In this document: positions 25,049 to 32,357 of the stretch, in pieces
How positions within the stretch are numbered: the first letter of the stretch is position 1
Layout of the letters: each line of letters begins with the position of its first letter
Assembly: GCF_008014745.1 (NCBI RefSeq)
Contig: NZ_VPFD01000030.1
Coordinates: forward strand, 57,738 to 121,737
Origin: Massilia arenae
GTDB lineage: Bacteria; Pseudomonadota; Gammaproteobacteria; Burkholderiales; Burkholderiaceae_D
Length of the DNA stretch: 64,000 bases
Reading direction: 5' to 3'
Notes under the pieces: generated by a model
Told to the model about the DNA's origin: nothing
Seen by the model: the letters and a program-made list of their open reading frames with translations, nothing else
Databases searched by the model: none
Program-made: the position numbers and the translations under genes

Positions 25049-26185
25049 ATGACTATCAAAGTCCTCACTGTTTTCGGGACGCGACCGGAAGCAATCAAGA
25101 TGGCTTCCGTGGTCCGCGTACTGTCCGAATCGCTCGACGTCGATGTCAAGGTCTGCGTGACCGCCCAGCACCGGCAAATGCTGGACCAGGTATTGAGCCT
25201 GTTTTCGCTCACGCCCGATTTCGACCTGAATCTGATGACCCCGGGTCAGGATCTTTCCGATATCACCTCGAAGGTTCTTACGGGCATGCGCGGCGTGCTG
25301 CGAGCATGGCGTCCGGATTATGTATTCGTTCACGGCGATACGACCACGACTTTTGCGACCAGCCTCGCCGCATACTACGAAAGGATGCCGGTCGGCCATG
25401 TTGAAGCGGGCCTACGTACCGGAAACATCTACTCGCCGTGGCCCGAGGAAGTCAATCGCTGCCTGACCGGCGTGATCGCCAGCCTGCATTTCGCGCCGAC
25501 CTGGCATGCGCGACAGAATCTGCTGGACGAAGGCGTGCCGGCCGCGAATATTTGCGTCACGGGTAATACCGTGGTGGATGCCTTGCTGGACGTCGTCCGG
25601 CGGCTGGACACCGATACGCAGTTGAAGCGCGAGATGGAAGCCCAGTTCGATTTCCTCGACAGCAAGAAGAAGCTGATCCTGGTGACCGGCCATCGGCGCG
25701 AGAATTTCGGCAGCGGTTTCGAAAGCATTTGCCGCGCCCTCGATGAAGTCAGCCGCATGCCGCATGTCGAAGTGCTGTATCCCATGCACCTGAATCCGAA
25801 CGTGCAGGAACCGGTGCGGAGGATTCTCGAGGGTAATCCGAACGTGCACCTGATCGATCCGGTGAGCTACCTGCCTTTCGTCTACCTGATGAACCGCGCT
25901 GCGATCCTGCTGACCGATTCCGGCGGCATCCAGGAAGAAGCGCCATCGCTCGGCAAGCCGGTGCTGGTGATGCGCGACACCACCGAGCGTCCCGAAGCCG
26001 TGGCCGCCGGCACCGTGCGCCTGGTCGGCACCGGCATCGATTCCATCGTCGGCGGCATCCGCACACTGCTCACCAACCCGGCCGAATATGAGCGCATGAG
26101 TTCGGCCACCAATCCCTACGGCGACGGCACCGCCGCGGCCCGCATCCTCAACTTTTTAAGAGAAAAACATGAGCAGCACCTTTGA
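25049..26185 (+). CDS. wecB: UDP-N-acetylglucosamine 2-epimerase (non-hydrolysing)
   Basis: The 378-residue enzyme interconverts UDP-GlcNAc and UDP-ManNAc in the cytoplasm. The family signature opens the protein: KVLTVFGTRPEAIKMASVV. It is followed by VHGDTTTTF near 98, GHRRENFG near 210, and LTDSGGIQEEAPSLGKPVL near 285. It overlaps wecC by 17 bp. The pair makes UDP-ManNAc and then UDP-ManNAcA, precursors for ECA-type antigens or exopolysaccharide. The ATG at 25049 is preferred; an in-frame upstream extension to 24917 reads through an unlikely leader. Confidence 0.92.
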   Translation: MTIKVLTVFGTRPEAIKMASVVRVLSESLDVDVKVCVTAQHRQMLDQVLSLFSLTPDFDLNLMTPGQDLSDITSKVLTGMRGVLRAWRPDYVFVHGDTTTTFATSLAAYYERMPVGHVEAGLRTGNIYSPWPEEVNRCLTGVIASLHFAPTWHARQNLLDEGVPAANICVTGNTVVDALLDVVRRLDTDTQLKREMEAQFDFLDSKKKLILVTGHRRENFGSGFESICRALDEVSRMPHVEVLYPMHLNPNVQEPVRRILEGNPNVHLIDPVSYLPFVYLMNRAAILLTDSGGIQEEAPSLGKPVLVMRDTTERPEAVAAGTVRLVGTGIDSIVGGIRTLLTNPAEYERMSSATNPYGDGTAAARILNFLREKHEQHL

Positions 26186-27449
26186 TACTATCTCGATGAT
26201 CGGTCTGGGTTACATTGGTCTCCCAACCGCTGCAATGTTTGCATCCCGCAAGAAGAACGTCATCGGCGTCGATATCAACCAGGATGCGGTCGACACCATC
26301 AACAGCGGCCAGACCCACATCGTCGAGCCCGACCTGGACATGATCGTCGCCGCAGCCGTCAACCAGGGCTACCTGAAGGCGTCCACCACGGTGCAGCCGG
26401 CCGACGCCTTCCTGATCGCCGTGCCGACCCCGTTCCGCGGGAACCACGAACCCGACGTCAGCTACGTCGAAGCAGCGGCGCGCTCGATCGCGCCGGTGCT
26501 CAAAAAAGGCGACCTGGTCATCCTCGAATCGACCTCGCCGGTGGGCACCACCGAAAGCCTGGCCAAATGGCTGGCCGAAGAACGTCCCGACCTCAAGATC
26601 CCGCTGGGCCCGGACGACGAAGCCGACATCAACCTGGCCTACTGCCCCGAGCGCGTGTTGCCGGGCAAGGTGATCCACGAGCTGGTGTCGAACGACCGCA
26701 TCATCGGCGGCATCACCAAGGCCTGCTCCGAGCGCGCCATCGCGCTGTACCAGACCTTCGTGCAGGGCGAGTGCATCGAGACCAACTCGCGCACGGCCGA
26801 GATGTGCAAGCTCACCGAGAATTCCTTCCGCGACGTGAACATTGCCTTCGCCAACGAACTGTCCGTCATCTGCGGCAAGCTCGACATCGACGTGTGGGAA
26901 CTGATCTCGCTGGCCAACCGCCATCCGCGCGTGAACGTGTTGCGTCCGGGACCGGGCGTGGGCGGCCACTGCATCGCGGTCGACCCGTGGTTCATCGTGC
27001 ACAGCGCGCCGGAGCAGTCGAAGCTGATCAAGGCCGCGCGCGAAGTCAACGACTACAAGCCGCATTGGGTGCTGGGCAAGGTCAAGGAAGAAGCCGAGAA
27101 ATACCTGGCCGCGAACCCGGAGCGCAAGGAATCGGATGTGACCATCGCCTGCTTCGGCCTGGCCTTCAAACCCGACATCGACGACCTGCGCGAAAGCCCG
27201 GCGCTGGACATCGCCGCCGAGATCGCGAAAACGCACGGCAGCCGCGTGATCGTGGTCGAGCCGAACATCTCGGCGCTGCCGGCCAGCCTCGACAAGGGCG
27301 AGCTGCGCACTCCGCAGGATGCGTTGGCGCGTTCGCAGATCGTCGTCATGCTGGTCAATCACAAGCCGTTCCTGTCGCTCAAGGAGTCGCTGTTCGCCGA
27401 CAAGACGATCATCGACACCTGTGGCTACCTCAGCGCCACCGGCCGCTAA
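26169..27449 (+). CDS. wecC: UDP-N-acetyl-D-mannosamine dehydrogenase
   Basis: The 426-residue UDP-sugar dehydrogenase oxidises UDP-ManNAc to UDP-ManNAcA in two NAD-dependent steps. The Rossmann start is ISMIGLGYIGLPTAAMFA. The catalytic Cys lies in PGPGVGGHCIAVDPWFIV near residue 267. The C-terminal domain has LAFKPDIDDLRESPALDI. It overlaps wecB by 17 bp, so the two are coupled. No polymerase or ligase follows directly; the next gene is a GT28 glycosyltransferase 104 bp downstream. Confidence 0.92.
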   Translation: MSSTFDTISMIGLGYIGLPTAAMFASRKKNVIGVDINQDAVDTINSGQTHIVEPDLDMIVAAAVNQGYLKASTTVQPADAFLIAVPTPFRGNHEPDVSYVEAAARSIAPVLKKGDLVILESTSPVGTTESLAKWLAEERPDLKIPLGPDDEADINLAYCPERVLPGKVIHELVSNDRIIGGITKACSERAIALYQTFVQGECIETNSRTAEMCKLTENSFRDVNIAFANELSVICGKLDIDVWELISLANRHPRVNVLRPGPGVGGHCIAVDPWFIVHSAPEQSKLIKAAREVNDYKPHWVLGKVKEEAEKYLAANPERKESDVTIACFGLAFKPDIDDLRESPALDIAAEIAKTHGSRVIVVEPNISALPASLDKGELRTPQDALARSQIVVMLVNHKPFLSLKESLFADKTIIDTCGYLSATGR

Positions 27450-27553
27450 CGCTCGATTTCGACCTGATCGCGTGATGGTGCACCCCGCCGTCATGGGCGG
27501 GTCATATTTCGCGATTACATTCGCCTGCATACCGTGACCCGAGGGGCGTGTGC

Positions 27554-28783
27554 ATGAGGCAGGGCGACTTTCAACAAGGCATTGCTGGGAAAAAGATTCT
27601 CTTGCTCAGCATTCCTGCCGGCGCCGGCCATACCAGGGTCGCCGAGGCCATCCGTTCCCGCGCCGCCGCCGACTACGGCGACGTCAAGGTGATCCACTTG
27701 GACGCGATGGCCTTCGCCGCGCCGCGCCTGCGCAAGGTCTACACCGACTTCTATCTGCTCCTGATCGGCCGCGCGCCCGGCCTGTGGCGCCATGTGTACC
27801 GGCTGACCGACGAGGCCAATCCGGACGGCTGGTTCAACCGCCTGCGGCGCTGGGTCGAGCGGCGCGATTGCCGCCTGCTGGCCGATGAAATCGCCGCGCT
27901 GGCGCCGGACGCCGTCGTTTGTACCCACTTCCAGCCGGTCGAGATCCTGTCGCAACAGATCGCGGCCGGCAAGCTGGCCTGCCCGGTCTGGGTGCAGGTG
28001 ACCGACTTCGACCTGCACCGCATGTGGATCCACCCGCACGTCGCCGGCTATTTCGCCGCCAACGACGAAGTGGCATTCCGCATGCGCAAGCAGGGGATTC
28101 CGGCGCAGGCGGTCCACGTGGCCGGCATTCCGACCATGCCGGCGTTCTCCCAGGCGCACGACCGTGAAGAATGCGCCCGTGAGCTCGGCCTCGACCCTGC
28201 GCTGACGACCTTGCTGCTGATGGGCGGCGGCGCCGGGCTCGGCGGCTTGAGTCGGGTGGCGGAAAAACTCCTGAGTATCCCCGGCGACTTCCAGCTGATC
28301 GCCCTGGCCGGCAAGAACGCGGCCGAGCTGGCGGCCCTGCAGCGTCTTGCGGTGCGCTATCCGGGCCGGCTGGCACCGCAGGGTTTTACCGACCGTGTCG
28401 AGCGCCTGATGGCCTGCGCCGACCTGGTGGTGACCAAGCCGGGCGGCGCCACCAGCGCCGAATGCCTGGCGATGGGGTTGCCGATGATCGTGAATGCGCC
28501 GATCCCGGGACAGGAAGAACACAACGCCAACTACCTGCTCGAGCAGGGGGCGGCGCTCAAGGCATCCGACCTGTCCACCCTCGAATACCGGGTCCGCCAC
28601 CTGCTCGCGCATCCCGAACAGCTGCAGGCCATGGTCGCCCGTGCGCGGGCTCTGGGCCGGCCGCACGCCGCCATGCAGGTGCTGGAAACCGTACTGGGCC
28701 AGTCGGAACTGCAGTGTCAACCGCAGTGTGAACCGCAGTGTGAACCGCAGTGTGAACATCAATGTGAAGTGGCTTATGGTTGA
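27554..28783 (+). CDS. GT28/MGDG-synthase-like glycosyltransferase
   Basis: The 409-residue protein resembles the MGDG synthase/1,2-diacylglycerol glucosyltransferase branch of GT28: ILLLSIPAGAGHTRVAEAIR at the start, VCTHFQPVEILSQQ, VQVTDFDLHRMWIHPHV, and a donor-binding end with LVVTKPGGATSAECLAMGLP. Such enzymes transfer a sugar to a membrane lipid. The last 20 residues are odd: four near-identical QCEP units encoded by a 12-bp tandem repeat give a Cys-rich tail. An upstream GTG at 27548 is an alternative start. It overlaps the next membrane protein by 8 bp. Which lipid it modifies is unknown. Confidence 0.85.
   Translation: MRQGDFQQGIAGKKILLLSIPAGAGHTRVAEAIRSRAAADYGDVKVIHLDAMAFAAPRLRKVYTDFYLLLIGRAPGLWRHVYRLTDEANPDGWFNRLRRWVERRDCRLLADEIAALAPDAVVCTHFQPVEILSQQIAAGKLACPVWVQVTDFDLHRMWIHPHVAGYFAANDEVAFRMRKQGIPAQAVHVAGIPTMPAFSQAHDREECARELGLDPALTTLLLMGGGAGLGGLSRVAEKLLSIPGDFQLIALAGKNAAELAALQRLAVRYPGRLAPQGFTDRVERLMACADLVVTKPGGATSAECLAMGLPMIVNAPIPGQEEHNANYLLEQGAALKASDLSTLEYRVRHLLAHPEQLQAMVARARALGRPHAAMQVLETVLGQSELQCQPQCEPQCEPQCEHQCEVAYG
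28712..28771 (+). repeat. 12-bp tandem repeat in the glycosyltransferase tail
   Basis: Five units of about 12 bp run in frame: CAGTGTCAACCG, CAGTGTGAACCG twice, CAGTGTGAACAT, and the diverged CAATGTGAAGTG. They encode Gln-Cys-(Gln/Glu)-Pro-like units. Repeats of a multiple of three can change copy number by slippage without losing frame. Confidence 0.85.
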
Positions 28784-29243
28784 GTTGTCGGATGGTGGCA
28801 GGGTCGTATCGATGGTGGGTGCGGTACTGGTGGCGGCCTACCTGTTCGCGCGGGTGGAAGTGGAAATCGAAGGCGATGCTGGATGGGCGGCGAACCTGCC
28901 GACCTGGCGCATCGAGCAGCATCCGCTGCTCGATATCTTCATGGGCGGGCGGGCGCTGACCGGCTACCACCTGTGGATGTTCGCCTTCATCGGCCTGATC
29001 TTCCACTTCCCGCTGTTCTTCATGGGGCAGTGGTCGTGGAAGCTCGAGGCCAGCGTGGCGGCGTCGATCATGCTGTTCTGGATCGTCGAGGACTACCTGT
29101 GGTTCGTCATCAATCCGGCCTTCGGATGGCGCCGCTTCAAGCAGGAACTCGTGCCCTGGCATAAGCACTGGGCATTCGGCGCGCCGGTCGACTACTGGAT
29201 ATTCGGCGCCATCAGCCTGCTGCTGTTCTGGTACGGCGCCTGA
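28776..29243 (+). CDS. Multi-span membrane protein, unknown
   Basis: The 155-residue protein has four likely membrane helices (VVSMVGAVLVAAYLFARV, HLWMFAFIGLIFHFPLFFM, ASVAASIMLFWIVEDYLWFV, VDYWIFGAISLLLFWYGA), rich in Trp and Tyr. I do not recognise the family. It starts inside the end of the GT28 gene (8-bp overlap), so the two are probably translated together and may act in the same lipid-glycan step. Its 3' end overlaps the converging HAD gene by 52 bp. Confidence 0.72.
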   Translation: MVELSDGGRVVSMVGAVLVAAYLFARVEVEIEGDAGWAANLPTWRIEQHPLLDIFMGGRALTGYHLWMFAFIGLIFHFPLFFMGQWSWKLEASVAASIMLFWIVEDYLWFVINPAFGWRRFKQELVPWHKHWAFGAPVDYWIFGAISLLLFWYGA

Positions 29244-29932
29244 GCCAGCACGCCCAGGTCGAGCGCGTGCCGGATCCGGCAGCACAGCTCGGCCGAGCTG
29301 CGTGAGATCAGTTCGTGCGGGATCTCGAACTTGGTCGTCAGCCGGTCGTGGCATTCGAAGCCGTAGGAGACCATGAACGGGTGCATGCCGGTGCTGACCG
29401 CCGCCATGAAGTCCTTGTGTTCGTCGCCGCAGATAAAGGCGCGCGCCGGGTTGACGCCGAACTGTTCGCGCGTGGCGCGGAACTGGGCGGTCTTGGTCTC
29501 CTTGAGTGGAATGTGGACCAGGAAGTCGAGCTCGGCGATGTCGATGTCGTGGCGCAGGAATAGCTGGCGCAGGGTTTCCAGCGGCTCGATCGTGACGTTG
29601 CGCGTGACGATGCCGACCGTGATGTCGGGCGCGGCGATCAGCTCGCGGATCAGGTCGGCGATGCCGTCATAGAGCCGGGCTTCCTGCCGGTAGATGCCGG
29701 TGAGGGTGTCGATCAGCTGGGCGCGGCTGTTCTTGCGCAGGTTCTTGCGGATGATCGAGGGGAATTCCTTCAGCCCGCCCATGTACTTGAGCAGCTTGTG
29801 CCGCTTCTGGAACCGGGTCTCGTCGCCGATCACCAGCCCATGGTGGGCGAATGCCGCTTCGATGGCGGAGAAGGCATCGATGGTGGTGCCGTCGGCGTCG
29901 AGGATCAAGAGCTTCTTGTCACTTTTGTACAT
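29192..29932 (-). CDS. HAD-superfamily hydrolase
   Basis: The 246-residue HAD protein has motif I in KLLILDADGTTIDAFSAIE (Asp at about residue 11), a phosphate-binding Thr in VGIVTRNVT, and motif IV in FICGDEHKDFMAAVSTGM. A helical cap lies between motifs I and II. It is probably a small-molecule phosphatase; the substrate is unknown. The start at 29932 was preferred because motif I follows directly; an upstream start at 30004 is possible. It converges on the membrane protein, sharing 52 bp of coding sequence. Confidence 0.8.
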   Translation of the reverse strand: MYKSDKKLLILDADGTTIDAFSAIEAAFAHHGLVIGDETRFQKRHKLLKYMGGLKEFPSIIRKNLRKNSRAQLIDTLTGIYRQEARLYDGIADLIRELIAAPDITVGIVTRNVTIEPLETLRQLFLRHDIDIAELDFLVHIPLKETKTAQFRATREQFGVNPARAFICGDEHKDFMAAVSTGMHPFMVSYGFECHDRLTTKFEIPHELISRSSAELCCRIRHALDLGVLAQAPYQNSSRLMAPNIQ

Positions 29933-30074
29933 GATGTCTGCGCACCCGGGTAGCGTTGGCCGGTCCGGCGTGAACACATGCCGGAGCTCACTTTTGACCA
30001 TCATCCGCCTGCGTAATGACAGGCGTGTGACAAAACGGCGGATGTTCGCCGTTTGCGATGCGCGACGTGCGGCC

Positions 30075-30120
30075 GCAGGCTTGAATGACGTTTTCAGGAT
30101 ACAGCCTCATTCAAGCCTGC
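30075..30120. repeat. 14-bp inverted repeat with 18-nt loop
   Basis: GCAGGCTTGAATGA at 30075-30088 is the exact reverse complement of TCATTCAAGCCTGC at 30107-30120. It lies between the HAD start and the AhpD-like stop. It may terminate the AhpD-like transcript or mark an excised small element; there is no T run. Confidence 0.55.
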
Positions 30121-30126
30121 CCGCAG

Positions 30127-30576
30127 CTAGGCCCTGGCGGCTGGTTTCAGGCGGAAGCTCACGCCCATGCGATTGAACGCGTTCATGGCGGCGATGGCGA
30201 TCGTCAGGTCGACCAGGTCCCTGGAATCGAACGCTTTCGAGGCCGCGGCATAGGCTTCGTCGGACGCATGGGTTTCACTGACACGGGTGACTTCTTCGGC
30301 CCAGGCCAGCGCCGCCCGTTCCTGGTCCGAGAACAGGTAAGCCGCTTCGTGCCAGACCGGGACCAGTACCAGTTTATCGATCGACATGCCTTCCTTGACC
30401 AGGTCGCGCGAGTGCAGGTCGATGCAGTGCGCGCAGCCGTTGATCTGCGACACCCGCAAGAAAACGAGGTGGATCAGTTGGGAAGGAAGATTGGTGTTCT
30501 TCGTGACGTAGTGATGGACGCCGCCCAGGGCTTGGGCGCCTTCGGGCGAGGCCTGGAACCAGTTTTCGCGATTCAT
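30127..30576 (-). CDS. AhpD/carboxymuconolactone decarboxylase-like protein
   Basis: The 149-residue all-helical protein has the redox CxxC motif in QINGCAHCIDLHSRDL near residues 46-49 and the downstream VTRVSETHASDEAYAAA pattern of the AhpD-like family. Such proteins reduce hydroperoxides or serve as peroxidase partners with lipoylated carriers. The start is set by GAGGAAAC about nine bases before the ATG; a longer reading frame to 30732 lacks support and would cross the next promoter. It is monocistronic and divergent from the gene at 30726. Confidence 0.87.
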   Translation of the reverse strand: MNRENWFQASPEGAQALGGVHHYVTKNTNLPSQLIHLVFLRVSQINGCAHCIDLHSRDLVKEGMSIDKLVLVPVWHEAAYLFSDQERAALAWAEEVTRVSETHASDEAYAAASKAFDSRDLVDLTIAIAAMNAFNRMGVSFRLKPAARA

Positions 30577-30725
30577 TTGTCTTGTTTCCTCAGGTTGAAC
30601 GAGTCGATGCCGGCGAACAGGCCGGCTGCCTGGTAGACGAGCGAGGCGACGGTTGTGTGACATCGCGCGCAAAAAATCAATCGGCCGAGGTGTATTTTCT
30701 TGAATCGGTACACTGTCTTGCATCG

Positions 30726-31400
30726 ATGACAAGCACCGGAACCAGCATGCGCTATATGGATTTCAGTTCGTGGCAAGGCGCGATGACGACGATCATCGGG
30801 CTTGCCGTCTTTACCTTGCTGGGCGTGGGCATCCGCATCCTCATGATGCAGACCATCCAGCAGCGCCGCGAGCGCATGAACCGCCAGATCAACGAGCGCC
30901 TGAAAACCCTGATCGCCGCCTACCGCACCCTGGGCGGCTCGTTCACCGGGCAGCTGACGGTCGATCCGACGCATCTGCGCGACCTGCGCGAGCGGGCCGG
31001 ATCGGGCGAAGAGGGGGGAAGCGATGGAATGGCGAGTTCAGACCGTTCGCGCCGCATCCGCGATGCCGTCGAAGCAGCCCTGGCGGACATCCTGCTGCTC
31101 GGCACCGAAGAGCACTGCCGACTGGCGGCGCAGGCGGCGGCCGAACTGGCGGCGGGGCGGCCGATTCATACGGCGGAGCTGGTGGTCAGCCTGCGCACCT
31201 TCATTCGCGCGGCGCTGGATCTCGATCCGATGCCGGATGAGGTGATGATTCCGCTGCAGGGGCCGACGCGCACGCAGGGCGGCGGCGGTCGTGCGAAAGG
31301 CGAAGCCGGCGGCGGTGGAAACCGCGGCGGCGGCGGCATGGACGGCGGCGGCGGGGGCATGCCCATCCCCGCCGGACTTGGGCACAAGGACGGCGCCTAG
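30726..31400 (+). CDS. Single-span membrane protein with Gly-rich tail
   Basis: The 224-residue protein has one membrane helix near residues 19-40 (MTTIIGLAVFTLLGVGIRIL), a basic helix (QQRRERMNRQINERLKTLIA), a soluble helical region with a conserved-looking LGGSFTGQLTVDP, and a Gly-rich tail (GGGGNRGGGGMDGGGGG). I do not recognise a named family. Its stop touches the stop of the converging transglutaminase gene (31400/31401). An internal Met at 30747 is another start. Confidence 0.65.
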   Translation: MTSTGTSMRYMDFSSWQGAMTTIIGLAVFTLLGVGIRILMMQTIQQRRERMNRQINERLKTLIAAYRTLGGSFTGQLTVDPTHLRDLRERAGSGEEGGSDGMASSDRSRRIRDAVEAALADILLLGTEEHCRLAAQAAAELAAGRPIHTAELVVSLRTFIRAALDLDPMPDEVMIPLQGPTRTQGGGGRAKGEAGGGGNRGGGGMDGGGGGMPIPAGLGHKDGA

Positions 31401-32357
31401 TTACGCCCCTTCGAGCAAGGGCAAGGGCGTCACCGTCACCCGCACCTCGAGTTCCTGCTTGCCGCCCCCCAGCACGATGCCGCGCAGCGGGGTCACGTCG
31501 CTGAAGTCGCGCCCCCAACCCAGCGTGATGTGTTCATGCTGCACCAGGCAGCGGTTGGTCGGATCGAAATCGACCCAGCCCAGCGCCGGGCAGAACACCG
31601 ACACCCAGGCGTGCGAAGCGTCGGCGCCGATCAGGCGCGGCTTGCCTGCGGGCGGGTGGGTCAGGATGTATCCGCTCACATAGCGCGCCGGCAGGCCGAT
31701 GCTGCGCAGGCAGCCGATCATCAGCTGGGCGAAGTCCTGGCACACGCCGCGCCGGCCGCGCAGCACCTGATCGAGCGGGGTCGAGATATCGGTCGCCTTG
31801 GCATCGAACTCGAAGTCGTCGAAGATCCTGTAGGTCAGGTCCAGCGCGGCATCGAGCTGCGGTCGGCCCGGGGTGTAGCTGGCGCGGGCATAGGCTTCGA
31901 GCTCGGGGAAGCTGGTGACATGCGGCGAGGCGTACAGATAGCGGCAGGCTTCCAGGGTGGCGGCGCTCTTTTCCTTGCCCATCATGTCGCGCACGCATTC
32001 CCACGGCAGCGTCCCGGCGATCTGCGCCAGGGTGTAGCGCTCCCACAGCGAGACCGTCGATTCGGCGTGCACCAGCAGGCTGTCATGCGGCACGGTCAGC
32101 GCCACGTGGCGGGTCAGGTTGCCGAAGTAGTCGACACCGTCCTTGCCGTCGTTGACGACCGGATCGAGCCAGATCAGGTGCGACTCGGTTTGCTGGCAGG
32201 AGAAGGAGCGCGGCGTCAGATGCAGGTATTGCTGCGACAGGGTGACCGTGCTGCTGTAGGTGTAGCGCGTTTCATGCACCACGCGATAGCGCGCGCAGGC
32301 GCCGGCGCTCGTTGGCGAATTGGTGATGGACTGCGCGGTCATGGGCTGCGCGATCAT
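31401..32357 (-). CDS. Transglutaminase-like protein
   Basis: The 318-residue protein has the N-terminal beta domain of bacterial transglutaminase-like proteins (YRVVHETRYTYSSTVTLSQQ) and a papain-like catalytic domain. The triad is visible: Cys206 in GRRGVCQDFAQ, His249 in DASHAWVSVF, and Asp265 in WVDFDPTN. Family members hydrolyse or transfer amide bonds. It is third in the operon after a DUF2126 transglutaminase and an ATP-grasp/alpha-E fusion, overlapping the fusion by ATGA. Context suggests processing of the peptide bond made by the ATP-grasp partner; this is inference. Confidence 0.9.
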   Translation of the reverse strand: MIAQPMTAQSITNSPTSAGACARYRVVHETRYTYSSTVTLSQQYLHLTPRSFSCQQTESHLIWLDPVVNDGKDGVDYFGNLTRHVALTVPHDSLLVHAESTVSLWERYTLAQIAGTLPWECVRDMMGKEKSAATLEACRYLYASPHVTSFPELEAYARASYTPGRPQLDAALDLTYRIFDDFEFDAKATDISTPLDQVLRGRRGVCQDFAQLMIGCLRSIGLPARYVSGYILTHPPAGKPRLIGADASHAWVSVFCPALGWVDFDPTNRCLVQHEHITLGWGRDFSDVTPLRGIVLGGGKQELEVRVTVTPLPLLEGA

